From: Bacteroidota bacterium
GTDB lineage: Bacteria > Bacteroidota > Bacteroidia > Chitinophagales > Chitinophagaceae
NCBI GenBank assembly: GCA_023392185.1
Contig: JAEVZP010000209.1
Coordinates: 1 to 24,379, forward strand
Direction of reading: 5' to 3'
Length of the DNA stretch: 24,379 nt
Made by a program: the position numbers and the translations under genes. Below are positions 1-6,855 of this stretch, piece by piece (position 1 is the stretch's first letter; each line of letters opens with the position of its first letter). The notes under the pieces are model-generated. The model saw only the letters and a program-made list of their open reading frames with translations, was not told the DNA's origin and searched no databases.

Positions 1-2334
1 CTCCGGCCCGGCCTGCAACATCACCTTGTACATCTGTCCGAAGCGAATAAAATTGGTGGTGTAGAAGCTGCCGAGCAGGGTTTGCAGCGTGCTCAGGGCG
101 TTGTCCACCGTGATGCCTTTTTTGGCCGCCATTTCCTCATCCACATGAATGAGATATTGCGGGAAGTTGGGGTCAAAAGCGGTAAACAGGTTCGTAACCT
201 GCGGCGTTTTGTTCAGCGCGGCGATGAAATTATTCGTCACCTCGGCGGTTTTCTGCAAGTCCTCGCCGCCGGTTTTGTCTAAGAGGCGCAATTCCAGTCC
301 GGAGGCATTCCCGAAGCCCGGCACGGTGGGCGGCGGGAAAAACTGAATGGACGCGTCGGCAATCCCGGCGGTGCGTTCCTGCAAAGCGGCAATGGTTTCT
401 TCAATGGATTCTTTTCGGTCGTCCCAGCTTTTGAGGTTAATCATGCCCATACCGTAGGACGCGCCCGCGACTTCCGACATCAGGCTATAGCCCGCAAGCG
501 TAGAGATAGACTCTACCGCCGGGAGGTCTTTGGCCGCTTTTTCAATTTTGGCCATCACCTCCTCGGCGCGTTCCAGCGTCGCGCCCGGTGGCGTCGTAAC
601 GTTCACGTAAATCATCCCCTGGTCTTCGGTGGGGATAAAGCCGGACGGCAAAATGGCGCTAAAGCCCCAGGTCGCGCCGATAAAGAGCACCAACATGCCC
701 AGCGTCACGACGCGGCGGGCGGCAATGCGGTTGAGGATGGAAGCGTAGCGGTTGGTGAGCTTGTCAAACCCGCGGTTGAAGGCATCAAAAAAGCGGGTAA
801 GCAGGGTTCGTTTGCGCTTCGCCGGGTCGGTGTGGCGCAGCATCAGGGCGCAGAGCGCAGGCGTGAGCGTCACGGCGTTGATTCCGGAAATCACAATCGC
901 AAAGGCCAGCGTAAGGGAAAACTGCCGGTAAAACACGCCCACCGGACCGGTCATAAACGCCACCGGCACAAACACCGCCGACATCACCAGCGTAATGGCG
1001 ATAATGGCCCCGGAAATTTCTTTCATCGCCGCCACCGTAGCTTCCTTCGCGGGCATATGTTCCTCAGTCATCTTCGTGTGCACGGCTTCCACCACCACAA
1101 TGGCGTTGTCCACCACAATCCCGATGGCCAGTACGAGGGCGAAAAGGGTTAAGAGGTTGATAGAAAAGCCCAGCGCCTGCATACACGCGAGCGTTCCAAT
1201 CAGGGCCACCGGAACCGCCAAGGCCGGAATCAGCGTGGAGCGGAAGTCCTGCAAAAACAGGTACACCACCAGAAACACCAGCAAAAACGCTTCAATCAGC
1301 GTTACCATTACCTCGTGCATCGATGCGTCCAGAAAGCGCGACACGTCATAGGAAATGTTGAAGGTCATGCCCGGCGGAAACGACGTTTCCTGCAACTCGG
1401 CCATGCGCGTTTTGATGTTTTCAATCACTTCCTGCGCGTTGGAGCCGGGCCGCTGTTTGAGCATGATAGAGGCCGAAGGCCGGCCGTCGGTCATAGACGT
1501 CATGTCATAGTCCAGCGAGCCAAACTCAATATCGGCAATGTCTTTCAGCCGCAGAATAGCTCCGTCCGGGTCGGCGCGGAGAATCACGTTGCCGTATTGC
1601 TCCGGCTCGGTGTATTTGCCTTTGTAGCGCAACACGTATTGCAGCGGGTTGGCCGTTTGCCCGGAACTTTCGCCGGTTTTTCCGGGGGCCGCTTCCACGT
1701 TTTGGGCCCGCAGCGCGGTGATAATTTCCTCGGTAGAGATATTGTAGGCATGGAGCCGTTCGGGTTTGAGCCAGACACGCATGGCGTAGTCGCGCGCACC
1801 CATGATTTCGGCAAAGCCCACCCCGTCAATACGCTTCAGCTCTTTGAGCACGTTGATGTCGGCGAAGTTGTAGATAAACTTCTCGTCCAGTGTCGTATCG
1901 GAGCTGATGATGTTGAGGTACATCAACATGCTGTTCACCTCTTTCTCCGTCGTTACGCCCGCCTTAATCACCTCTTCCGGAAGTTCATCCAGCACGGTGG
2001 TCACGCGGTTTTGCACGTTTACAGCGGCAATATCGGGGTCGGTACCCACCTGAAAATACACCTGAATCAGCGTGTTGCCGTTGTTAGTGGTCACGGTGTT
2101 CATGTAGGTCATGCCCGGCACGCCGTTAATAGCGCGTTCCAGCGGCGTGGCCACGGCTTTGGTGCTCACCTCGGCGTTGGCGCCCGTGTAGTTGGCCGAC
2201 ACCACTACCGAGGGCGGCACGATGTCGGGAAACTGGGTCACCGGCAGGGTAAAAAGCGCCATCACGCCCACCAGCACAATCAGTAAGGAAATCACCAGCG
2301 AGAGAACGGGCCGGTGAATAAATTTTTGGAACAT
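1..2334 (-). CDS. RND efflux pump inner-membrane subunit, HAE1/AcrB family (3' end cut by window)
   Basis: Reading the minus strand from the ATG at 2334 gives an open frame of 778 codons running off the window edge; full-length AcrB/MexB proteins are about 1040 residues, so roughly the last quarter is missing. It begins MFQKFIHRPVLSLVISL, the usual start of these pumps (short amphipathic segment then TM1), and continues with the porter-domain signatures FPDIVPPSVVVSANY, GANAEV, GVPGMTYM and QVYFQVGTDPDIA. The TM4 segment has IGIVVDNAIVVVE, with the proton-relay Asp at about residue 408, matching AcrB Asp407/408. A second porter/docking region (FIPTEDQGMIYVNVTTP) follows. Known for the family: proton-driven trimeric export of drugs, dyes, detergents or lipids across the envelope. 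The adaptor upstream at 2924-4084 is its probable partner. The substrate cannot be told from sequence. Confidence 0.95.
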   Translation of the reverse strand, partial: MFQKFIHRPVLSLVISLLIVLVGVMALFTLPVTQFPDIVPPSVVVSANYTGANAEVSTKAVATPLERAINGVPGMTYMNTVTTNNGNTLIQVYFQVGTDPDIAAVNVQNRVTTVLDELPEEVIKAGVTTEKEVNSMLMYLNIISSDTTLDEKFIYNFADINVLKELKRIDGVGFAEIMGARDYAMRVWLKPERLHAYNISTEEIITALRAQNVEAAPGKTGESSGQTANPLQYVLRYKGKYTEPEQYGNVILRADPDGAILRLKDIADIEFGSLDYDMTSMTDGRPSASIMLKQRPGSNAQEVIENIKTRMAELQETSFPPGMTFNISYDVSRFLDASMHEVMVTLIEAFLLVFLVVYLFLQDFRSTLIPALAVPVALIGTLACMQALGFSINLLTLFALVLAIGIVVDNAIVVVEAVHTKMTEEHMPAKEATVAAMKEISGAIIAITLVMSAVFVPVAFMTGPVGVFYRQFSLTLAFAIVISGINAVTLTPALCALMLRHTDPAKRKRTLLTRFFDAFNRGFDKLTNRYASILNRIAARRVVTLGMLVLFIGATWGFSAILPSGFIPTEDQGMIYVNVTTPPGATLERAEEVMAKIEKAAKDLPAVESISTLAGYSLMSEVAGASYGMGMINLKSWDDRKESIEETIAALQERTAGIADASIQFFPPPTVPGFGNASGLELRLLDKTGGEDLQKTAEVTNNFIAALNKTPQVTNLFTAFDPNFPQYLIHVDEEMAAKKGITVDNALSTLQTLLGSFYTTNFIRFGQMYKVMLQAGPE

Positions 2335-2337
2335 AAA

Positions 2338-2379
2338 GGCCTCACCCCCGGCCCCTCTCGAGGGAGAGGGGTGACGTGG
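2338..2379. repeat. Dispersed repeat, copy 1 (CCTCACCCCCGGCCCCTCTC type)
   Basis: This copy shares its arms with the copy at 2445-2487: a GGCCTCACCCCCGGCCCC left part, a CCCCTCTC/GAGAGGGG inverted repeat and a GTGACGTGG tail. The central hairpin loop differs between the copies (GAGG here). It begins four bases upstream of the pump start codon. Confidence 0.8.
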
Positions 2380-2444
2380 GATTTTGCTTTTTAAAGAGTA
2401 ATAAAGAACGAATGGAGGCGTTTGGAGCTTTTGCCGGCCTCGTT

Positions 2445-2487
2445 GGCCTCACCCCCGGCCCCTCTCCGGAGGAGAGGGGTGACGTGG
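2445..2487. repeat. Dispersed repeat, copy 2 (CCTCACCCCCGGCCCCTCTC type)
   Basis: This is the second copy of the element at 2338-2379, in the same orientation about 107 bp away, with the core CCCCTCTCC/GGAGAGGGG and the same GTGACGTGG tail. Similar C-rich palindromic elements are widespread in bacterial intergenic regions; that statement is from general knowledge, not a search. Confidence 0.8.
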
Positions 2488-2584
2488 TTTGTAATGGTTG
2501 TGCTTCCGGCTCACAAAAACGTGAACACCGTGAAGCCATACACTTAAATTATTTGGGCGTGCCCCTTCGGGTCGGGCTTTCGGC

Positions 2585-2610
2585 TGTCACCCTGAGCCTG
2601 TCGAAGGGTC
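2585..2610. repeat. Dispersed CACCCTGAGCCTGTCGAAGGG element, copy 1
   Basis: The sequence differs from the copy at 2878-2902 at one position (CCTG versus CTTG). It sits between GGGCGTGCCCCTTCGGGTCG on the left and CGCTATCCCTCACGC on the right. I recognise both flanks as parts of another repeat common in Bacteroidota, so this may be one repeat nested in another. Confidence 0.7.
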
Positions 2611-2720
2611 GCTATCCCTCACGCGTTTGGGAGACGAAAGGCGAAAGCCAAAAGCGGAATCCGTAGGGGCAAATTGCATTCGCCCTTAGAGACGACACAA
2701 GGACGAGCACATAATATTTT

Positions 2721-2777
2721 GTCATCCCGGAACGGGACCTCTATCGGCTCCAAATAGACCCCGTTCCGGGGTGACAA
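2721..2777. repeat. Inverted repeat with GTCATCCCGGAACGGG arms
   Basis: The left arm starting at 2721 reads GTCATCCCGGAACGGG. The right arm ending at 2777 reads CCCGTTCCGGGGTGAC, complementary except for one T/G position that can wobble pair. The spacer is about 24 bases. No U-tract follows on either strand, so this looks like an intergenic palindromic repeat rather than a terminator. Confidence 0.65.
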
Positions 2778-2802
2778 AAGAAAAAGGGTTCGTCAGGCGA
2801 AA

Positions 2803-2831
2803 CCTATAAGGTTTTTAAAACCTTATAGGTT
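2803..2831. repeat. A/T-rich palindrome (AACCTATAAGG / CCTTATAGGTT)
   Basis: A near-perfect inverted repeat whose arms AACCTATAAGG and CCTTATAGGTT flank a short A/T-only loop. Coordinates are approximate by a base or two. Three TTTCCGGAAA palindromes follow directly within the next 40 bases. Similar AACCTATAAGG palindromes are familiar as intergenic repeats in Bacteroidota. Confidence 0.6.
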
Positions 2832-2877
2832 TTCCGGAAATAGGTTTTCCGGAAATTTCCGGAAATCTCTCGTCTCC

Positions 2878-2902
2878 TGTCACCCTGAGCTTGTCGAAGG
2901 GT
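2878..2902. repeat. Dispersed CACCCTGAGCTTGTCGAAGGG element, copy 2
   Basis: Second copy of the element at 2585-2610, same orientation, one internal substitution. It ends 21 bases beyond the stop codon of the minus-strand adaptor gene. Confidence 0.7.
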
Positions 2903-2923
2903 TGGAGCGGAAGGGGTGAGGCT

Positions 2924-4084
2924 TTACAGCGTCGCCTCCCCACCCCGCGCTGCCGGTCCCGACACCCGCCCGATGGCGCTGATACTCGCGGTTTTCGGCG
3001 TGATTTCCATGCCTTCTTTCAGACCCTGGATGCCTTCATACACGATGCGGTCGCCTTCCGAAAGACCACTTTCTACCACGTAGAATTCACCCAGTCGCGC
3101 GCCGGGAACGAAGCTCTTCATCTTCACCTTGTTTTGCGCATCCACCAGATACACATAGTCTTTGTCCTGGATTTCAAACACCGCTTTTTGCGGCACCACC
3201 AAGGCTTCGCGCTCCTCGCGGGTGAGTCGGATTTTGCCCGTCGCGCCGTGCTTCAACACGTGGTCGGGGTTCGGGAAACGCGTGCGAATGGCGATAGAGC
3301 CGGTGCTTTCCTCAATCTCGCTCACGATGGTTTCCACTTTTCCGGAATACGGGTATTCTTCGCCGTTGGCCAGAATCAGGGTGGCTTCGCGGTCGGCGGG
3401 AATCTTGCCTTCTTTTTTCTGTTGGAGGTAATCCAGATACTCGTTTTCCGAGAGGTTGAAATACACCAGCACGTTGCTCACATCCGAAAGCGTCGTCAGC
3501 AGCGTGCCTTCTTCCAGCAAACTGCCGATTTTAAGCGGAATGCGGTCAATCACCCCGCTGTACGGCGCGCGGATTTGGGTGTAGGCCTGCCGGCTTTGGG
3601 CGTGCTGCACGGCGGCGCGCGCTTCGTCCACGCGGGCGCGGGCCGCGTTTACGCGGGCCTGGGCCACCTGCAATTCGGTGTTGGAAATAATCTTTTTATC
3701 TACCAGCAAGCGCACTTTTTCCAGCTCTACCTCGGTGGTGCGCACTTCGGCCTGCAGGGAGGACATGGCGGCGCGGGCGCGGCTGATATCGGCCTGCAAT
3801 TCCCCGTTGCTGAGGGAAAACAGGAGCTGGCCTTTTTGAACAAAGCTGCCTTCGTCCACGTGGATACGGTCCAGAAAACCGGAAATCCGGCTGCGCACTT
3901 CAATGTTTTGCGCTGCCTGAATGTCGGAAACATACAACTTGTTGAGGTCCACATCCTGTTTTACCAAACGGTACACCGGCGTGCGGACTTTCTCTTTCGG
4001 CACTTGGTTGTGCGTACCCGAAGAGCAGGAAAAAAGAAGAAGGCTTCCAACCAAAGGAAGCGCTTTCAGTAAATGGGAAATCAT
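2924..4084 (-). CDS. RND efflux periplasmic adaptor (membrane fusion protein), lipoprotein
   Basis: The 386-residue product begins with a signal sequence and a lipobox-like site (LLLFSCSSG, Cys about residue 19), so it is probably lipid-anchored in the inner membrane like AcrA. The domain order is that of the AcrA/MexA family. A barrel-sandwich half-motif (SRISGFLDRIHVDEGSFVQK, about residues 66-86) comes first, then a long alpha-helical hairpin rich in Ala, Arg and Gln (about 100-175). The second half of the lipoyl-like domain follows (IRAPYSGVIDRIPLKIGSLL), then beta-barrel and membrane-proximal domains. Adaptors bridge the RND pump and a TolC-like channel. The pump gene follows on the same strand after a repeat-filled gap. 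No outer-membrane channel gene is visible; it may lie beyond position 1. Confidence 0.93.
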   Translation of the reverse strand: MISHLLKALPLVGSLLLFSCSSGTHNQVPKEKVRTPVYRLVKQDVDLNKLYVSDIQAAQNIEVRSRISGFLDRIHVDEGSFVQKGQLLFSLSNGELQADISRARAAMSSLQAEVRTTEVELEKVRLLVDKKIISNTELQVAQARVNAARARVDEARAAVQHAQSRQAYTQIRAPYSGVIDRIPLKIGSLLEEGTLLTTLSDVSNVLVYFNLSENEYLDYLQQKKEGKIPADREATLILANGEEYPYSGKVETIVSEIEESTGSIAIRTRFPNPDHVLKHGATGKIRLTREEREALVVPQKAVFEIQDKDYVYLVDAQNKVKMKSFVPGARLGEFYVVESGLSEGDRIVYEGIQGLKEGMEITPKTASISAIGRVSGPAARGGEATL

Positions 4085-4221
4085 GGTTTTAGACCGGAAG
4101 GCGCAGGCGAAAAACGCGCTGTAAACACTGTTTTAAGGAAAAAGAAAAAGCGGCTTGGGGGTTCCGCTCCGGTGCTTTTTTAAGTGCACATGGGAAGCTT
4201 TGGAACACCAAAACGCTTTCC

Positions 4222-4620
4222 TTAAAACGGGTTGTACCGGAATAAAAACAGATAGTAGCCGGGCGGGGGGATGTGGCGCGCGTATTGCTGCGCATATGCG
4301 GCGAGCGTGGCCGCGAAGTCTTTTTCGGCGGTCTCCGAAGCCCAGGCCAGCTCCTGCCGCAGCGCTGTTTTCTCTTCCAGCATGGCTTTGCGCGTCCGGG
4401 AAGAAGAGGTCCGCCGGTCCGTGGTCGCCTCGTCATCGGTGAGCGACAACAGCTCCTGCGCGGCGGGCTCATCGGCGACCCAGGAGGTACGGATGCCACC
4501 ATTGTAGGAGACCGGAGGATACTTTATCTGACACCAGCCGCTCACCAGCAAACACAGCAGCAAGCCAACGGTGAAGACGGCTTGACGGGTGAGTTGAATA
4601 AGAAATGCTATGGGTATCAT
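4222..4620 (-). CDS. Small secreted protein of unknown function
   Basis: The 132-residue frame starts with a clear Sec signal peptide (MIPIAFLIQLTRQAVFTVGL then LLCLLVSGWCQ, cleavage probably near residue 31). It continues with a hydrophilic helical region rich in Glu, Ala and Arg (about 60-115) and ends in an aromatic, proline-rich tail (PPPGYYLFLFRYNPF). I recognise no family. The signal peptide and strand agreement with its neighbours favour a real gene; overlapping plus-strand frames here lack such features. It lies 137 bp upstream of the RND adaptor on the same strand and could be the first gene of that transcript, but nothing ties its function to efflux. Confidence 0.6.
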   Translation of the reverse strand: MIPIAFLIQLTRQAVFTVGLLLCLLVSGWCQIKYPPVSYNGGIRTSWVADEPAAQELLSLTDDEATTDRRTSSSRTRKAMLEEKTALRQELAWASETAEKDFAATLAAYAQQYARHIPPPGYYLFLFRYNPF

Positions 4621-4836
4621 CCGGCGGAAAGGTCCGCGAAATTAAGTAAAGCGGAGATTTAGCAGGTGTTAAAAAGAACTGTTTCCCAATTGGATAGCTC
4701 TATCAAATCCTTACGGAACAAAACCATATCTTTTGGCAGCACCGGCTGTTTTTGGAAAAAGACTTCAATCCCCACCATTGCCGGTATTTGCCAGCAGGGG
4801 CTTTGCAAAAAACAATTTCGAACCAGTAGAATTAAA

Positions 4837-4862
4837 AAACCGAAGCCAGTTGGCTTCGGTTT
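4837..4862 (-). terminator. Intrinsic terminator of the ferritin-like operon
   Basis: On the minus strand the stem CCGAAGCC / GGCTTCGG (8 bp, extended by A-T pairs) with a 4-base loop AACT is followed by a run of T. It lies 25 bp past the stop codon of the gene ending at 4888. The plus-strand reading also ends in TTTT, so it may work in both directions, but no plus-strand gene precedes it. Confidence 0.85.
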
Positions 4863-4887
4863 TCACATGAAAAAAAACGTTTATTGC

Positions 4888-5751
4888 CTAAAGCACAATA
4901 AAGTTTGACAGAATAGCTTCTACCTGAGCCTTTGTCAGCGGCTCGTCAAATGCTTCGGTAGCTGCATTTGGCGTAATAGTAGTTTTGGTCGCCGCGTTGG
5001 GGAGTGTGACAATGTTGATACCGCTTTGCGTGGTATTGCCTTCTCCTTCATAAGTAGGCTGTGCAGCCGTTCCGGGAATACCGCTGACTGTTCCGGTAAT
5101 CCAGGGCTTAATATCCACGCCAAATTTCGTTTTGCGAATCATCCGCAGGTGCGACACGTGCCGGCCTTCTACGGAGTGGATATCCAGCGCAGCAGTAAGT
5201 ACTTCTTTGCTGCTCATCAGGTTACCGGCTTGTCCTTTGTAGGCGCGCACCCCGGTTTCTTCAAAAGCCTGTGCTACGGCAAAGAAAGTCTCTGCCCGGG
5301 TCATAACATCGGCGAAAGGGCCGCCGCCCTGACCTTTCCCCCCGGTAAAGTCAAAACGTGGCTCCGGAATGGGCGTGCCGCCAAGCTTCTGAATGGTAGC
5401 TTTTACGAGTTCGCGGTGCGCAATTTCATTATCGCGGAGCAAGGTCACATCGGGGCGCAGGCCCAGCGCATCGATCTGGGTAGCGAGTAAAGGCGTGTCG
5501 AGCGCGGTTGTGTAGAAATTGCTTTCCAGATATTCCGCTGTCAATGCGAAATTGAGTGTCTCAATAATGAGTGGCAGGTTAGCAGATCCCTGCCCATAGG
5601 CTTTTTTGAAAAGGCCTCCCAGTGCAATGGGCAAGACTGCCATAGAAGCGCCGCGCAGCAAAGTGCGGATAGAGGCACGACGGGGGGAGATGCGTTCGTA
5701 GAGTTCCGGGTCCGAATCCGCGATATCAGTAAAAATGCGTTGAATATTCAT
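4888..5751 (-). CDS. Exported ferritin-like domain protein (Ferritin_2 type)
   Basis: The 287-residue protein has a twin-arginine-like leader (SPRRASIRTLLRG then AVLPIALGG, residues 22-46) and then a four-helix bundle. The bundle carries the ferritin-like metal ligand pattern: Glu in LTAEYLES (about 73/76), ExxH in DNEIAHRE (E109, H112), Glu in FEETGVRAY (about 164) and ExxH in SVEGRHVSHLR. The C-terminal third is low in complexity (TLPNAATKTTITPNAATEA). Family knowledge: these proteins are related to desiccation-associated ferritin-like proteins, with a di-iron site plausible but no proven reaction. The gene begins 15 bp after its paralogue ends, so the two are co-transcribed. The leader would place the folded metalloprotein outside the cytoplasm. 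Confidence 0.88.
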   Translation of the reverse strand: MNIQRIFTDIADSDPELYERISPRRASIRTLLRGASMAVLPIALGGLFKKAYGQGSANLPLIIETLNFALTAEYLESNFYTTALDTPLLATQIDALGLRPDVTLLRDNEIAHRELVKATIQKLGGTPIPEPRFDFTGGKGQGGGPFADVMTRAETFFAVAQAFEETGVRAYKGQAGNLMSSKEVLTAALDIHSVEGRHVSHLRMIRKTKFGVDIKPWITGTVSGIPGTAAQPTYEGEGNTTQSGINIVTLPNAATKTTITPNAATEAFDEPLTKAQVEAILSNFIVL

Positions 5752-5766
5752 TGTGCAGATTGTTTT

Positions 5767-6474
5767 TTAGGGTGTGGGAAGTTTGCTGGCGTCCAGCTTT
5801 TCTTGAATAAAGGCGCCGGCGATGCTGAGCACTTCATTTGGCAGTTTATGACGGTCGATCCGATTTTCAGGATTCAGGATGTTGGTATCTGCAAACGAAG
5901 CCGGGCTGAGCAAATCCCGGAAATAAGCGGCGTGGCGTGCTTCCACACTCACAATCTTGCCGGCCAGCAGCAGGTATTCGGCAGATTGCAGCAGTTGTCC
6001 GGCACCATTATAAGCCTGTACTCCCAGGTCCTCAAAAGAGCGGGCAGCTTCCAGCACAGACCGGCGGTCGGCGAAGTTGATGGTGCTGAAGTTGGGGGTC
6101 AGGTCCTGGATACGGTTGCTCCCAAGAGCTGCACGAAAAAACTCGCGGTGCGCAATTTCATGGTCGCGCACGTCGGCAATAAATTCTTTTTCCATAGCGG
6201 ATGCCCAGCTCATGCCGGCAGCTACTACCTGCGTATAGAAGGCGGCTTCCAGTTGCTCCAACGCATAAGCATAGTTCAAAACGCCGGTATCGCCGCTGCC
6301 AAGATTAACGCCAGAGCTAATGATATTGTTATTATCATCACGGCTACAGGCAGCCAGCATAGTGACACCGGCAAAAGCTCCGGCAAATCCTAAAAAATGA
6401 CGACGGCTCAAGGCTCTCTGGTCGTCTGCAGGGTTGGCAGCCTGTGGCTGCGCGACGGTGTTGGGGTCTTTCAT
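5767..6474 (-). CDS. Exported ferritin-like domain lipoprotein, paralogue of its neighbour
   Basis: I take the start at 6474 (MKDPNTVAQ), giving 235 residues; an in-frame ATG at 6516 would only add a leader without features. The N-terminus has a twin-arginine motif (SRRHFLGFAG, residues 23-32) and a lipobox LAAC (Cys43), so a Tat-exported lipoprotein is likely. The four-helix bundle shows Glu in ALEQLEAAF (E73/E76), ExxH in DHEIAHRE (E106, H109), Glu in FEDLGVQAY and ExxH in VEARHAAYFRDLL. It is the first gene of a two-gene operon with 4888-5751. Tandem pairs of such proteins are familiar in Bacteroidota; their physiological role (iron, oxidative or desiccation stress) is inferred. Confidence 0.88.
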   Translation of the reverse strand: MKDPNTVAQPQAANPADDQRALSRRHFLGFAGAFAGVTMLAACSRDDNNNIISSGVNLGSGDTGVLNYAYALEQLEAAFYTQVVAAGMSWASAMEKEFIADVRDHEIAHREFFRAALGSNRIQDLTPNFSTINFADRRSVLEAARSFEDLGVQAYNGAGQLLQSAEYLLLAGKIVSVEARHAAYFRDLLSPASFADTNILNPENRIDRHKLPNEVLSIAGAFIQEKLDASKLPTP

Positions 6475-6855
6475 AAAGGAGAGGGGTTTAAAATAATGGC
6501 AGAAAACATTTGACAATCATTTGCCTTTAACGACTATTTACGACGGCTTTTTCCGCACGGTTTCCCCGGATGTGAATTATTTTTCGGTTTTGCCATCCCA
6601 CAAGGTCGATTGGCTCCGCCAGGCGTTTCAGAAGGGTTGCGGTCCAAAGCTTTCCTTGCCGTTTCCGGAAATGCTGCGGGTATTTGGGAAAGAAAAGCAA
6701 GAGACGGACTCCGGAAACAATACCCCCCTGATGGCTTTTCAGCCACCAGGGGGTTATACAAACACAAGCCATATTTACGGGGAAGACCGAATGTGCAAAA
6801 GCTCCAATTCCTTCCGGCGTACTTTCGCGCCAAAATTTTTCAATCCGTTTTCCAA
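6475..6855. other. 381-bp divergent intergenic region with a G/C hairpin
   Basis: This region separates the minus-strand ferritin-like operon from the plus-strand aldehyde dehydrogenase and must hold promoters for both. Short open frames on both strands have no recognisable domain or signal peptide and I do not call them. The notable element is an imperfect inverted repeat at 6723-6753. No promoter matched the Bacteroidota consensus (TTTG, about 19 bp, TAnnTTTG) well enough to call. Confidence 0.6.
6723..6753 (+). repeat. 13-bp imperfect hairpin in the aldehyde dehydrogenase leader
   Basis: The left arm CCCCCTGATGGCT pairs with the right arm AGCCACCAGGGGG except for one A/C mismatch, around a 4-base loop. 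There is no T-run after it on either strand, so it is not a standard terminator. It lies about 100 bp upstream of the start at 6856 and could be a leader-RNA structure or an operator. Confidence 0.5.

Larger units (their letters stand above)
2335..2923. other. 589-bp non-coding gap inside the RND operon, filled with dispersed repeats
   Basis: No convincing gene lies between the adaptor and the pump. The stretch contains two copies of a CCTCACCCCCGGCCCC element, two copies of a CACCCTGAGC element, a GTCATCCCGGAACGGG inverted repeat, an A/T-rich palindrome and a cluster of three TTCCGGAA palindromes. Short open frames here fall inside repeat sequence and are not supported as genes. Adaptor and pump are normally co-transcribed, so the repeats probably sit within a transcript or have separated the two promoters. 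No U-tracted terminator oriented for the minus strand was obvious. Confidence 0.75.

Noticed and set aside
1315..2286. Plus-strand open frame of about 320 codons opposite the RND pump
   Set aside because: The minus strand gives a continuous AcrB-type protein. The plus-strand product is rich in His, Arg and Val with no motif.
2376..2666. Plus-strand 96-codon frame in the repeat-filled gap
   Set aside because: It is made of repeat-element sequence (CCTCACCCCC and CACCCTGAGC units) and has no recognisable protein features.
2891..4072. Long plus-strand open frame (about 390 codons) opposite the RND adaptor
   Set aside because: It mirrors a well-recognised adaptor on the other strand. Its His/Phe/Gly-rich translation has no domain and is the usual antisense shadow of a GC-rich gene.
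6610..6855. N-terminal extension of the aldehyde dehydrogenase from an upstream in-frame ATG
   Set aside because: ALDH7 proteins are about 510 residues and homology starts after 6856. The extra 82 residues look like translated leader containing the hairpin.
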